DNA of 64,000 nucleotides from Lachnospiraceae bacterium (GCA_022845895.1 AP025573.1:1770501-1834500); one strand, 5' to 3'; numbered from the stretch's first letter, positions 42,374-51,761 are shown. Notes: a model not told the origin generated them from the letters alone. Program-made: numbers and translations.

Positions 42374-43025
42374 GCGGGAAGAAGAAAAGCTTCGTAAACA
42401 GGAAGAAAAGCTGCTGAAAGAGCTGGAACGCACAGAGAGCATGAGCGTATATGAAAAGGAATATGACATGTGCCGCTATATCTGCGGCATAGATGAAGTA
42501 GGCAGGGGACCGCTTGCCGGGCCGGTAGTGGCCGGTGCGGTCATCCTGCCTAAAGACAATCCTATCCTGTATCTGAACGATTCCAAAAAGCTGTCGGCAA
42601 AGAAAAGGGAACTGCTGTATGATGAGATTATGGAGAAGGCCGTAGCGACCGGCATCGGCATCGCAAGCCCGCAGCGGATTGATGAGATCAATATCCTGCA
42701 GGCTACATATGAGGCGATGCGTATGGCAATCGCAGATCTTAAGATGCGGCCGGATATCCTGCTCAATGACGCGGTAACGATTCCCGAAGTGGACATTCCC
42801 CAGGTCCCCATCATCAAAGGAGATGCCAAAAGCGTATCCATCGCTGCGGCAAGCATAATCGCCAAGGTGACAAGGGACAGGCTTATGGTGGAATATGACG
42901 AGGTTCTGCCGGGATATGACTTTGCAAAGAACAAAGGATATGGTACGAAGGCACATATTGCCGGACTGAAAGAACTGGGGGCTTCTCCTATACACAGAGC
43001 GACATTTATCAGGAATTTCGTATGA
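42366..43025 (+). CDS. rnhB: Ribonuclease HII
   Basis: The 219-residue product has a charged N-terminal helix, then [20 protein letters not shown] (Asp-Glu catalytic pair), [12 protein letters not shown] and DAVTIP, with [18 protein letters not shown] motif. It cuts RNA in RNA-DNA hybrids and misincorporated ribonucleotides. Confidence 0.95.
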   Translation: MNKREEEKLRKQEEKLLKELERTESMSVYEKEYDMCRYICGIDEVGRGPLAGPVVAGAVILPKDNPILYLNDSKKLSAKKRELLYDEIMEKAVATGIGIASPQRIDEINILQATYEAMRMAIADLKMRPDILLNDAVTIPEVDIPQVPIIKGDAKSVSIAAASIIAKVTRDRLMVEYDEVLPGYDFAKNKGYGTKAHIAGLKELGASPIHRATFIRNFV

Positions 43026-43054
43026 GCGGGGAGCCGCGATGCAAAGAGGTAGAG

Positions 43055-43405
43055 ATGGCGTACAATAAGAGAGCAGAGGGCAGCCGGTACGAGCAGATAG
43101 CCGGGAAGTATCTGGAAGAGCGTGGTTATGAGATCATCTGCTATAATTACCGGTGCCGTATCGGAGAGATTGATATCATAGCAAGAGACGGTGAGTCTCT
43201 TGTATTCTGCGAGGTAAAATACAGAAGGGATACATCCAAAGGCCATCCTGCAGAGGCGGTGGATGCTAGGAAACAGCGCGTGATTGCAAGATGCGCCATG
43301 TACTATATCACCGCGAACAGGTTGCCCGAGATACCTTGCCGGTTTGATGTAGTGGCGATATTGGGCGAAGAGATAACCCATATCAAGAATGCATTTGAAT
43401 ATTGA
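43055..43405 (+). CDS. YraN/UPF0102 family nuclease-like protein
   Basis: The protein has GSRYEQIAGKYLEERGYEIICYNYRCRIGEIDIIARDGESLVFCEVKYR, the endonuclease-like core (E-x-D and E-V-K) of UPF0102. The ATG at 43055 gives the usual short leader before the first helix. The ATG at 43022, overlapping rnhB, is possible. Function is unknown; the gene habitually follows rnhB. Confidence 0.88.
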   Translation: MAYNKRAEGSRYEQIAGKYLEERGYEIICYNYRCRIGEIDIIARDGESLVFCEVKYRRDTSKGHPAEAVDARKQRVIARCAMYYITANRLPEIPCRFDVVAILGEEITHIKNAFEY

Positions 43406-43414
43406 GGAGAACAT

Positions 43415-44248
43415 ATGAAGCTGGATTTGAAGTACAAGAACAAGGAACATATATTTGACATCAGAGAACAGGGAGGGGTGCCGTATCTCGCCTATCCGCT
43501 GCTGGAAGAGACAGGCATTGTCACTCATGGATTCTCAACAAGGCTTGGAGGCGTCAGCACGGGAAACTGCGCGACGATGAATATCAGCACGACACGTGGG
43601 GACGCGCCGGAAGCTGTAGAGGAGAACCGCAGACGCATCGCGGCCGCCATTGGGGTAAAGCCGGAAGACATGACATTCACGCACCAGACGCACACGACAA
43701 ATGTGGCGGTAGTGGAAGAAAAGGACAGGGGCACCCGCTTTATGGAGACAGATGGCATGGTGACGAACGTGCCCGGCATATGCCTCGTCACATTCTATGC
43801 CGACTGTGTGCCACTTTATTTTGTGGATCCGGTGCACAGGGCCATCGGCCTTACGCATTCCGGGTGGCGCGGCACGGTAGGACGTATAGGCAGGATTACG
43901 GTCGAGAAGATGGCTGAAAATTACGGCACGGATCCAAAAGACGTGATAGCGGCCATCGGCCCGTCTATCTGCCAGGACTGCTATGAAGTGAGCGAGGATG
44001 TCATCTGCCGTTTCAGGGAATATTTTCCTGAGGAATGCTGGCCGGATCTGTTCTATAATAAGGGGGACGGAAAGTACCAGCTGGACCTTTGGAAAGCCAA
44101 TGAACATGTACTTGCGGAAGCTGGTATCCTGAAGGAACATATAGCGACGACGAATGTCTGTACACATTGTAATCCGGACATTCTTTTCTCTCACAGGGCG
44201 ACCGGAGAGAGAAGGGGCAACTTAAGCGCGTTCCTTGCACTTAAGTAG
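43415..44248 (+). CDS. YfiH/PgeF-family multicopper-like protein (peptidoglycan editing/purine nucleoside phosphorylase)
   Basis: The 277-residue protein has HGFSTRLGGVS, FTHQTHTTNV, YADCVPLYFVDP, LTHSGWRGTV and the CQDCYEV and CTHC segments, the Cys/His set of the Cu-oxidase_4 family. Members correct misplaced L-Ser in peptidoglycan precursors and show adenosine/purine nucleoside activity. The role here is family-based. Confidence 0.88.
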   Translation: MKLDLKYKNKEHIFDIREQGGVPYLAYPLLEETGIVTHGFSTRLGGVSTGNCATMNISTTRGDAPEAVEENRRRIAAAIGVKPEDMTFTHQTHTTNVAVVEEKDRGTRFMETDGMVTNVPGICLVTFYADCVPLYFVDPVHRAIGLTHSGWRGTVGRIGRITVEKMAENYGTDPKDVIAAIGPSICQDCYEVSEDVICRFREYFPEECWPDLFYNKGDGKYQLDLWKANEHVLAEAGILKEHIATTNVCTHCNPDILFSHRATGERRGNLSAFLALK

Positions 44249-44268
44249 ACGCAGGAGGAGTATAAGTT

Positions 44269-45150
44269 ATGGGAACAAATGAAGTTACGGAAGTTACACA
44301 GGAGGCGGTGGAAAATGCCAATGAATTCGTGCAGTATTTCCAGGATCATATTCCGTCTCTGATAGGATTCGGGATAAAAGTATTGATTGCTCTGATCGCA
44401 TTTTTTATCGGAAGAATCCTTATAAAATGGGTAAGGAAGATCGTGAGGGCGTCTCTGGAACGTTCTGAGGCGGATAAAGGCGTAGAGCAGTTTGTAGATT
44501 CGGTTCTCAAAGCAGGGCTTTACATCTTGCTCATATTCTCCATTGCCGCCAAACTGGGTGTGGATACCACATCTGTGGCGGCGCTTGTGGCATCAGGAGG
44601 CGTGGCCATCGGCCTTGCGCTGCAGGGGAGCCTGTCAAATTTTGCGGGAGGCGTGCTCATCCTTCTTTTAAAGCCGTTCACGGTTGGGGATTATATCATA
44701 GAAGACTCCAATGGCAATGAAGGCACCGTAAAAGAGATTCAGATATTCTACACGAAGCTAAGCACGATCGACAATAAGACGATCGTCATTCCAAACGGCA
44801 TGCTCACGAACAACAGCCTGACCAATGCAACAGCCAAGGACGTAAGACGGCTCGACCTGAAGGTAGACATCTCCTATCATGCGGACTTGAGAAAGGCAAA
44901 GGATATCATTGAAAGTCTGCTGAAGAAAGATGACTGCATATTGAAAGAGGAAGAGATCAGTGTCTTCGTGGATGAGCTGGCGGCGAGCGCGGTCATCATC
45001 GGAGCCCGGGCGTGGGTGAAAAGCGAGGACTTCTGGCCGACAAGGTGGCGGCTGCTGGAAGAGATCAAGCTGACGTTGGATGCAAGGGGAATCGAGATTC
45101 CGTACCAGCAGGTGACGGTGCATATGTCACAGCAGAATCAACAGAGATAG
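44269..45150 (+). CDS. Small-conductance mechanosensitive channel (MscS family)
   Basis: The 293-residue protein has three N-terminal hydrophobic helices and the pore-lining ALVASGGVAIGLALQGSLSNFAGGVLILLLKPFTVGDYI, followed by a beta domain (STIDNKTIVIPNGMLTNNSLTN) and a C-terminal domain. It releases solutes under hypo-osmotic stress. It is full-length for MscS and ends at a terminator shared with a tRNA gene. Confidence 0.93.
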   Translation: MGTNEVTEVTQEAVENANEFVQYFQDHIPSLIGFGIKVLIALIAFFIGRILIKWVRKIVRASLERSEADKGVEQFVDSVLKAGLYILLIFSIAAKLGVDTTSVAALVASGGVAIGLALQGSLSNFAGGVLILLLKPFTVGDYIIEDSNGNEGTVKEIQIFYTKLSTIDNKTIVIPNGMLTNNSLTNATAKDVRRLDLKVDISYHADLRKAKDIIESLLKKDDCILKEEEISVFVDELAASAVIIGARAWVKSEDFWPTRWRLLEEIKLTLDARGIEIPYQQVTVHMSQQNQQR

Positions 45151-45162
45151 CAGAAAAATTAA

Positions 45163-45195
45163 AATCAGCGCAAGCCTTCCGGGCTTGCGCTGATT
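45163..45195. terminator. Bidirectional terminator between mscS and tRNA-Thr
   Basis: AATCAGCGCAAGCC (45163-45176) pairs perfectly with 45182-45195 over a 5-nt loop, with A-rich and T-rich flanks. It serves mscS (+) and the tRNA (-). Confidence 0.88.
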
Positions 45196-45202
45196 CTATA
45201 TA

Positions 45203-45275
45203 AGCTGGAAATCGGACTTGAACCGACGACCCCTTCATTACGAGTGAAGTGCTCTACCGACTGAGCTATTCCAGC
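45203..45275 (-). tRNA. tRNA-Thr (CGT anticodon)
   Basis: Read on the minus strand: acceptor GCTGGAA pairing with TTCCAGC, the D-arm AGCTCAGTCGGTAGAGC, the anticodon stem CTTCA/TGAAG with loop CTCGTAA (anticodon CGT), and the T-arm GTCGGTTCAAGTCCGAT. The length is 73 nt without an encoded CCA. Confidence 0.93.
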
Positions 45276-45416
45276 CTGTCGACTGCTTGACCGCAGCCAC
45301 AAATATTATTATAGCGTATTTGCCAAGTTTTGCAAGAACTTTTTGCAAATATTTTAAAGATTATGTTAGAATGGGTTATACAATGTATAAAAATCGTATG
45401 TGATGAGGAAAGAGAT

Positions 45417-46322
45417 ATGGAACATAGCGTGATTTATCCCCGCCCGCTGAAAAAAGGAGACCAGGTATGTGTCATCGATCCGGCCAATGCATTTACAGAG
45501 GAGGGTATCCGCAATGCGCGGGCTTTTTTGGAAGGGAACGGATTTCAGGTCGTCATCTCGGAGGACATGGCATTCAAACGGGGGACGCCCGAAGAGCGGG
45601 CAAAGCGGCTGAACGGCGTACTGCGCAATCGAGATAACAAAGCGGTGCTCTGTATGTGGGGCGGCTATGGTACGATACCGCTGCTTGACAAGATAGACTA
45701 TGAGGCGTTAAAGGCGAATCGGCCTGTATTTTCCGGGTTCAGCGATATAACCGCCATACATATTGCTATCCAGAATAAGACCGGCCTCGTATCGTTTCAC
45801 GGCCCGGCGCTCTACAGTCCGAAGCGTCCGGTTACACCGGATGCGAAGCAGCAGTTTATTGACATGGTGACAGAGCCGCAGAAGAGGAAGGAACTGTCCA
45901 ACCTGAACGGTGAACCGTTTTGCATCGTTAGAGGAGGCACCGCCAGGGGACGGCTGACAGGAGGGAATATGACAATCATAAGCCGTCTCATGGGGACGCC
46001 TTACGAGATTGACACAAAAGACAGAATCATATTCCTGGAAGAGGTGGGAGAGAAGCCGTACCGCCTTCACGGAATGCTGTATCAGCTCAAGCTTGCCGGT
46101 AAATTCAGCGATGCTGCAGGCGTCATCATCGGCGGCCTGACCGGGTGTGATGACGAAGGCCGTCCCGGAAGCGGAGAAGAGGCTGTCCGTACCGTTCTGG
46201 AAGATGTAGATATTCCAGTTATCTGCAATGTGCGCTCAGGCCACTTGTGCGATCCTCTGACGCTGCCTCTCGGAGCAGAAGCAAAGCTGGAAGGAGACAG
46301 AGTAATCATCATAGGGACATGA
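45417..46322 (+). CDS. LD-carboxypeptidase (S66 family)
   Basis: The 301-residue product has MWGGYGTIPLLDKIDY, the nucleophile elbow GFSDITAIH (Ser), the Glu segment IFLEEVGEKPYR and the His segment SGHLCDPLTLPLG. S66 enzymes trim the terminal D-Ala from tetrapeptides in wall recycling, or cleave microcin C7. The ATG at 45417 follows GAGGAAAGAG; the longer frame from 45330 lacks a ribosome site. No signal peptide is present. Confidence 0.9.
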   Translation: MEHSVIYPRPLKKGDQVCVIDPANAFTEEGIRNARAFLEGNGFQVVISEDMAFKRGTPEERAKRLNGVLRNRDNKAVLCMWGGYGTIPLLDKIDYEALKANRPVFSGFSDITAIHIAIQNKTGLVSFHGPALYSPKRPVTPDAKQQFIDMVTEPQKRKELSNLNGEPFCIVRGGTARGRLTGGNMTIISRLMGTPYEIDTKDRIIFLEEVGEKPYRLHGMLYQLKLAGKFSDAAGVIIGGLTGCDDEGRPGSGEEAVRTVLEDVDIPVICNVRSGHLCDPLTLPLGAEAKLEGDRVIIIGT

Positions 46323-46428
46323 ATGCAGAAGCGGGTGCTCTTGCATTTTTTGTGATTTAATGTTATAGTATGAATAATACTAATAACATATAGAAAGACT
46401 TTTTTCGTACAAGCAGGGAGGGGTTCCA

Positions 46429-47382
46429 GTGGAGTGCATGCTGACGACTGATCTGGCGTCAAAGAAGCTCGGCGAACGTATATGGCCGGATTACATCAGA
46501 CATTTTAAAAGCAGCACGACTGCGGCGTCATACAGGGCGGACATACAGGAATTCATGGAGTATTGCGGGAAGGATTTTCTTGCAACAGGCCAGAAGGATG
46601 CAGAACGGTATTATGTGCATCTGAAAGATAAGCAGAGACAACATATTCTGGGCGCTCAGACAGTAGCCAAGAAGATAAGAGAACTCCATTCCTTTGCCGG
46701 TTATATAGAAGAAAACAAGGCGGCATACAAGGTGGGGGAGGCATTTCGAGACTACTTCTGCCACTTCTCAGGAGAGCTTGAAAGACAGGAAAGGCTGGCA
46801 GGATCAATACCTGTAGAACATGTGGACACGCTATTTAAAGCGGCAGAGGATAATCTGATGGCCTATACCATCTTTACACTGCTGTACAGAGTGTCACTGT
46901 CTTCGACAGAGATTGCGGGACTTCGGATCGAAGACTTTGCAGCTTACGACGATGGGGTATATGTAGCGGCAGGGAACCGGAAAGAACCGTGCTTCGTACC
47001 AGATGACGCAGCAGAAGTGCTGGAACGGTATCTTGAAAAAGAAGTCACGGAAGGATACCTGTTCTGCAACAGCCGCGGCAAGAAGCTGAACGTAATGTAC
47101 ATAAGCCGTCTTATGAAGAAGTATACGTTACAGGCAGGGATTCCGGGCTACAGCGCACAGGAGCTTAAGAATTCCTGTGCGTTCACCCTGTTTGCCTACG
47201 GGGCCGGACCGGAAGAGACAGCCAGGCAGCTCGGAATTACAGTGACGCAGATCAAGCGCTATAATGGAAGGAGCTACCGGGATAATATGATGAGGAAAGC
47301 CAACGAGCTTGTGAAGCTCAAAGTGGAGCCGCCTGGAAGCGGTGCCGGAAATCCTACGCCTCGTCGGCGATTTTCAGGATAA
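46429..47382 (+). CDS. Tyrosine-recombinase-like protein with degenerate active site
   Basis: The 317-residue protein has an N-terminal SAM-like core-binding domain (TTAASYRADIQEFMEYCGKDFL) and a C-terminal integrase fold. The catalytic boxes are eroded: RVSLSSTEIAGL where GLRVSEL is expected (Arg replaced by Ser), AQELKNSCAF for HKLRHSFA (His, Arg, His changed to Gln, Lys, Asn), while a Tyr remains in QIKRYNGRSY. GTG start with GGGAGGGG 6 nt upstream. It is likely a DNA-binding relic or regulator. Its 3' end overlaps the convergent DAHP synthase gene by 29 bp. Confidence 0.75.
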   Translation: MECMLTTDLASKKLGERIWPDYIRHFKSSTTAASYRADIQEFMEYCGKDFLATGQKDAERYYVHLKDKQRQHILGAQTVAKKIRELHSFAGYIEENKAAYKVGEAFRDYFCHFSGELERQERLAGSIPVEHVDTLFKAAEDNLMAYTIFTLLYRVSLSSTEIAGLRIEDFAAYDDGVYVAAGNRKEPCFVPDDAAEVLERYLEKEVTEGYLFCNSRGKKLNVMYISRLMKKYTLQAGIPGYSAQELKNSCAFTLFAYGAGPEETARQLGITVTQIKRYNGRSYRDNMMRKANELVKLKVEPPGSGAGNPTPRRRFSG

Positions 47383-48385
47383 GCCGGCGTGTGTCCTCCC
47401 ATCCAAGACACGGGTCGGTGATGGACTTGCCGTATGCCCGGCTGTTGGCAATCGGCTGGCAGCCTTCTTCGAGATAACTTTCGATCATCACTCCTTTGAT
47501 AAGGCTTTTCAGCCCGGAATCGTATCTGCGGCTGTGGAGCACTTCGCTGACAATCCGTATCTGCTCTTTGTACTGCTTGTCGGAATTAGAATGGTTCGTG
47601 TCAATTACCGCCGCAGGATTCTTCAGTTCCCGCTCCTGATACAACGCAAGCAGCCGCATCAGATCTTCATAGTGGTAATTGGGGATACATGTGCCGTACT
47701 TGTCCACACCGCCCCTGAGTATTACATGTGCAAGCGGATTGCCATCTGTCGTCACATCCTGCCCACGGTAGATGAAGCTGTGTGAACTCTGGGCTGCGGT
47801 AACGGAGTTGAGCATGACGGAGAGATCCCCGCTCGTAGGATTCTTCATACCGACAGGGATATCCATACCGCTGGCAGTCAGGCGGTGCTGCTGGTTTTCG
47901 ACAGAGCGTGCGCCGATGGCTTCGTAAGAAAGGATATCGTCCAGATAGCTTCGGTTTTCCGGATACAGCATTTCGTCCGCGGCAGTGAGCCCGCTCTCCT
48001 TTATGGCGCGTATGTGCATCTTGCGGATGGCGATGATGCCTCCCAGAAGATCAGGTGCTTTATCCGGTACGGGCTGGTGGAGCATACCTTTGTATCCTGC
48101 GCCTGTAGTACGGGGCTTGTTCGTATAGATTCTCGGGATAAGCACAAGCCGGCTGCATACTTCTTCATTAAGTCTCGCCAGCCGGCTGACATATTCACAT
48201 ACAGAGTCCTCATTGTCAGCGGAACATGGACCTACGATTACCGCAAATTTGTCGGACAGCCCTGTGAAGATGTCACGGATTTCCTTATCCCGTTTCTGTT
48301 TTAACGCAATCATATCATCTGCAAGCGGATACTCGGATTTTAAATCTGCTGGCAGAGGAAGTTCTTTATTTACTGTCATTCCCAT
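47354..48385 (-). CDS. 3-deoxy-7-phosphoheptulonate (DAHP) synthase, class Ia
   Basis: The 343-residue product has VIVGPCSADNEDSV, IYTNKPRTTGAGYKGM, VGMKNPTSGD, SHSFIYRGQDV, HVILRGG and DTNHSNSDKQY, matching the AroF/AroG/AroH group. It condenses phosphoenolpyruvate and erythrose-4-phosphate as the first step of aromatic synthesis. ATG 48385 follows AGGTG; the longer frame to 48439 runs through the leader. End-product inhibition class (Phe, Tyr or Trp) cannot be read safely. Confidence 0.92.
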   Translation of the reverse strand: MGMTVNKELPLPADLKSEYPLADDMIALKQKRDKEIRDIFTGLSDKFAVIVGPCSADNEDSVCEYVSRLARLNEEVCSRLVLIPRIYTNKPRTTGAGYKGMLHQPVPDKAPDLLGGIIAIRKMHIRAIKESGLTAADEMLYPENRSYLDDILSYEAIGARSVENQQHRLTASGMDIPVGMKNPTSGDLSVMLNSVTAAQSSHSFIYRGQDVTTDGNPLAHVILRGGVDKYGTCIPNYHYEDLMRLLALYQERELKNPAAVIDTNHSNSDKQYKEQIRIVSEVLHSRRYDSGLKSLIKGVMIESYLEEGCQPIANSRAYGKSITDPCLGWEDTRRLILKIADEA

Positions 48386-48541
48386 AACATCACCTGCTTT
48401 CTTTATTATACGGAGTTGATTGTACCACAGTTGGCGCATTTTGTAAAAATATGTAGATACTTGCGATATTTTTTACTATATTTTGACATTTGGATAAGCT
48501 ATAATAGAGGAAAAACAATCAGTATAAGGGGTACATAGAGT

Positions 48542-48880
48542 ATGGAGGAAAGAGAATTTAAGATTTGTACATGGATTCACCATGCGGCCACAATCACAGG
48601 GCTGTCAGCGGGCATCTGGGCGCTGGACAGAAGAACGCGGGGCACGGGGCGGAAACAGAGCGTGCTGAAAGAGACTGCGCTCGTACTGTACATAATCAGC
48701 CAGATATGGGCGGCGGTTAAGATAGTGGCGTCACTTTTGTCCGGCAGGGAGCGGATGAAAGACAGCTATGACAATATACACAGTCTGTGCAATGATAAGC
48801 AAAAGGAGAGGGGACTCACCTGGATGCTTACCATCGTATCAGCCTGTGTCAAAACAGGCATGCCGGTCATGCTCAGATAA
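48542..48880 (+). CDS. Small membrane protein of unknown function
   Basis: The 112-residue protein has two probable membrane segments (WIHHAATITGLSAGIWAL and ALVLYIISQIWAAVKIVASLL) and a third weak one near the C-terminus (MLTIVSACVKTGMPVML). It is not a recognised family. TATGGAGGAAAG surrounds the start, but the ribosome site overlaps the ATG, so the exact start is uncertain. Confidence 0.5.
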   Translation: MEEREFKICTWIHHAATITGLSAGIWALDRRTRGTGRKQSVLKETALVLYIISQIWAAVKIVASLLSGRERMKDSYDNIHSLCNDKQKERGLTWMLTIVSACVKTGMPVMLR

Positions 48881-48954
48881 CAGCATCTGCCGGAAAAGCA
48901 GTATGTACATGCGGCAGGATAGGCGGTATAATAAAGGCACAAAGGAGGAGTCAC

Positions 48955-49491
48955 ATGGAAGCATACAGATGGAAGACGGCGGTAGTCACTCTGAGCGATA
49001 AAGGGTATCATGGGGAGAGAGAGGACAAGAGTGGTCCTTTGATTCAGGAGATTATGTCAGAAGAAGGATATGATATTGTCGAAAATGTCCTTCTGCCGGA
49101 TGAACAGGATATGATTGAGCGGGAGCTCATCCGGTTAAGTGACGAAGCGCATATGGATTTGATATTCACAACAGGAGGAACGGGATTTGCAGAGCGCGAC
49201 CGTACGCCGGAAGCCACGCTTCATGTGGGAGAGAGGAACGCGCCGGGGATAGCAGACGCCATCCGCTATTATTCTCTTCAGGTAACGCCAAGGGCAATGC
49301 TCGGGCGCGGCGTGTCCGTCATACGGGGAAAGACATTGATCGTGAATCTTCCCGGGAGCCCTAAGGCGGTCAGGGAAAGTCTGGGGTTCATCCTGCCGTC
49401 CCTCGGACACGGACTCGCGGTTCTGACCGGAAGAGAAGAGGAATGTGGCAGGCCGGACCCGCTGCACAGGAAGGCGTGTTCGCGAAAGTGA
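48955..49491 (+). CDS. MogA/MoaB-family molybdopterin adenylyltransferase
   Basis: The 178-residue protein has AVVTLSDKG, the MPT-binding FTTGGTGFAERDRTPEA and GSPKAVRESL. The family adenylates molybdopterin before metal insertion. AAAGGAGG precedes the ATG. No other molybdenum-cofactor genes are near, so it probably serves a pathway encoded elsewhere. Confidence 0.9.
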   Translation: MEAYRWKTAVVTLSDKGYHGEREDKSGPLIQEIMSEEGYDIVENVLLPDEQDMIERELIRLSDEAHMDLIFTTGGTGFAERDRTPEATLHVGERNAPGIADAIRYYSLQVTPRAMLGRGVSVIRGKTLIVNLPGSPKAVRESLGFILPSLGHGLAVLTGREEECGRPDPLHRKACSRK

Positions 49492-49635
49492 TACAAGGCG
49501 GTTTCATAGAAGCCGGGAATGTCATGAAGGCGCTGTCCAATCGGCAGCCACTTTGCGAAACTCCAAATTGGGAATAATTACTTCATTTTCCATCCATACT
49601 AAATGAAAGATGATTACCAGGAGGAGTGGAAGCTT

Positions 49636-50184
49636 ATGAATATGAACGAGATTGAATTGAAGCGTATTGACGGTACGGTGGAAAGCATGGAGAAGTACAA
49701 GGGGAAGATTCTCCTTGTCGTCAATACTGCAAGCAAATGCGGATTTACGCCGCAGTATGAGGAGTTGGAGGGGCTCTACCGCAAATACAGAGAAAAAGGA
49801 TTCGAAATCCTTGCGTTTCCGTGCAACCAGTTTAAGGAGCAGGAGCCGGGTGATGACAAGGAAGTGGAGGCATTCTGCAGAAAGAATTACGGGGTGACCT
49901 TTCCCGTATTTTCAAAGACGGAGGTAAAAGGGGAGCATGCACATCCGCTCTACCGCATGCTGACAGAAAAGCAGGAGTTCAGAGGATTCGATTCCGGACA
50001 CCCGCTGAGCGGCAAGCTTCACGAGATTCTGTCTGCTGAAGACCCGCATTATGAGGAAAATAACGATATTAAGTGGAATTTTACTAAGTTCCTGATCAAC
50101 AGGGACGGCACCGTCGTAGACCGGTTCGAGCCTACCGCCGGCATGGAGAAAGTAGAGCAGGCGGTAGAGCAGCTGTGCAGATGA
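49636..50184 (+). CDS. Glutathione peroxidase-family thiol peroxidase
   Basis: The 182-residue product has NTASKCGFTPQYEELEGLY (peroxidatic Cys, not selenocysteine), PCNQF, and WNFTKFLIN (the Trp and Asn of the catalytic tetrad). Such bacterial enzymes usually use thioredoxin. ATG 49636 follows AGGAGG. Its TGA directly abuts the TCA of the convergent amidohydrolase stop, forming TGATCA. The 111-nt gap upstream holds a weak long-range stem and no gene. Confidence 0.9.
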   Translation: MNMNEIELKRIDGTVESMEKYKGKILLVVNTASKCGFTPQYEELEGLYRKYREKGFEILAFPCNQFKEQEPGDDKEVEAFCRKNYGVTFPVFSKTEVKGEHAHPLYRMLTEKQEFRGFDSGHPLSGKLHEILSAEDPHYEENNDIKWNFTKFLINRDGTVVDRFEPTAGMEKVEQAVEQLCR

Positions 50185-51171
50185 TCATTTTATGAAGTCA
50201 AGAAAATTATTGGAATAGATATCATCCAGTACAGGGCGGGGCAGTCCGAGCCCATGCATGGTAACGGGGGGCCTTTCTACGACATAGTGCCCGTCTGACT
50301 TAAGGAGATAGTCGCCTTCTGTCTCGAGATAGCCCCGAATCAGCTTGATGCGGGACCGGCATTCTTCCAGATTGAGCGGTACGTTTTCTGATTTGATGAG
50401 TGCGCGTGCCCCGATATCTGTGCCATAGAGGATACGTTTCCTGTACGTCAGGAAGAAATCCCTTGCCCTGCCGGCCTGGGACGACAGATTGTAGTAGAGC
50501 TCGATGCCGGGCGTGATATCAATCCTTATCTCAGGGAAGGCATCCAGTATTTTGGACAGCCGCTCCAGCTGTTTTGAGAGAAAGAAAAAATGTGGAAATA
50601 GAATTTTTAGCCGGGGATGGCGTTCTAAGACATGCAGCATCTGGGCGTACTGATCTTCATTGCCTACGAAAGTGCCGTCATAGAACCACCCGGCTTTTCT
50701 TACATAGTCGGCTACATTATCTGCATCCCAGAATTCTTCCGGGTCATTTATATGCATATATACAGGAATCTGTTCCTCTTCCAGCCTTGCCCAATAGGAT
50801 TCCCACACAGGGCTGTCAAAGTCAGGGACGCAGAAGCGTTTCCTCACATCGGGCTTCCCCTCCAGCATCTTGATACCGGTACAGCCCATATCCAGAAGCC
50901 TGGTCACTTCTCTGTCGAGACGTCCGGGAAGGGGGGAGGCCCCATCCATGGGAAGGGAGGCCGTATCGTAGACCGAACGGCTGATGCCGCCGAAGACATA
51001 TACCTGCACTGCGCATTGTTCTTTGAATGTGAATGCATCTTCTTCCACCGGCAGGAGACCTCCCTTTGGAATGCACTGCAGTGCGACCGCCTCAAGCCCG
51101 GCCTCGTGAATTATCTTGTTCAAGCGTTCCATGCCGACAGATGCGGCGTAGTGGATATGCGCGTCAATCAT
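50185..51171 (-). CDS. Amidohydrolase-family TIM-barrel protein
   Basis: The 328-residue protein starts MIDAHIHYA (the first metal His pair), has MGCTGIKMLEG, a mid-barrel HINDPEEFWD, ILFPHFFFLSKQ and LYGTDIGA with the late metal-binding Asp. This is the amidohydro_2 pattern of hydrolases and decarboxylases. The start overlaps the TetR stop (ATGA), so they are co-transcribed and divergent from the flavoprotein operon. The substrate is unknown. Confidence 0.8.
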   Translation of the reverse strand: MIDAHIHYAASVGMERLNKIIHEAGLEAVALQCIPKGGLLPVEEDAFTFKEQCAVQVYVFGGISRSVYDTASLPMDGASPLPGRLDREVTRLLDMGCTGIKMLEGKPDVRKRFCVPDFDSPVWESYWARLEEEQIPVYMHINDPEEFWDADNVADYVRKAGWFYDGTFVGNEDQYAQMLHVLERHPRLKILFPHFFFLSKQLERLSKILDAFPEIRIDITPGIELYYNLSSQAGRARDFFLTYRKRILYGTDIGARALIKSENVPLNLEECRSRIKLIRGYLETEGDYLLKSDGHYVVERPPVTMHGLGLPRPVLDDIYSNNFLDFIK

Positions 51172-51731
51172 AAGAACTCCTCCTGTATGAATTGTTCTGT
51201 CTGCTGTATAAAGCTGGCAGGGTCAAGTTCTCCGTTGCCAAGCTTCTGGTGGATGAAGAGCCCGTCGGACAGGAGCAGAAGCAGCCAGGCAAAATAGTCG
51301 GAGGGAACCCTGTCTGTGCGTTCGCCAATCTTTTCTGATATGACACCGGCGAATTCCCGGTAGCGGTCCAGAAGCTTTTCCCGGATCGTTTCATTCCCAA
51401 GCATGGCGTCATAGAAAAGGTGAAGCCGCATCCCCGCGGTAGAAATATCCCGCTCCAGAATATACTTTACAAGCCTGTGTACGGAAGTATCTTTGGAGGC
51501 ATCCCCGGTCCATTCGATGAGGTCATGATACTGCCTGTCCAGATACTTGTCCGTGATGTCAAACAGAATGTCGGTCTTCGTCTTATAGTGGTAGTATAGA
51601 GTACCTTTTGAGATGCCGGCAGAGCGTGCAATCTCAGAGAGGGAGATATCGGAAAGCTTCTTCGACCTCAGCAGATCTTCCGTCGTCTCTATTATCAGTT
51701 CTTTTACATTGTCTTTTCTTGGTGCAGCCAT
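51168..51731 (-). CDS. TetR-family regulator of the flavoprotein/kinase operon
   Basis: Residues 8-55 are the HTH (VKELIIETTEDLLRSKKLSDISLSEIARSAGISKGTLYYHYKTKTDILFD). The remaining 130 residues are helical. It is divergent from the operon at 51904 and starts 173 nt away. A dyad with GTCG...CGAC ends lies just after that operon's transcription start and is the likely operator. Fatty-acid- or lipid-like ligands are common for this group, but none is proven. Confidence 0.87.
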   Translation of the reverse strand: MAAPRKDNVKELIIETTEDLLRSKKLSDISLSEIARSAGISKGTLYYHYKTKTDILFDITDKYLDRQYHDLIEWTGDASKDTSVHRLVKYILERDISTAGMRLHLFYDAMLGNETIREKLLDRYREFAGVISEKIGERTDRVPSDYFAWLLLLLSDGLFIHQKLGNGELDPASFIQQTEQFIQEEFL

Positions 51732-51761
51732 ATCAAATCCCCTTATCCCTTTTATACATCC

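Noticed and set aside
45330..45416. N-terminal extension of the LD-carboxypeptidase
   Set aside because: No ribosome site at 45330, and residues before 45417 do not fit the family N-terminus.
49492..49602. Structured leader (riboswitch) before the glutathione peroxidase gene
   Set aside because: Only one long-range weak stem is visible, with no motif of a known riboswitch.
50182..50187. Abutting convergent stop codons (TGATCA)
   Set aside because: Compact but probably coincidental; no hairpin or sign of a regulatory role.
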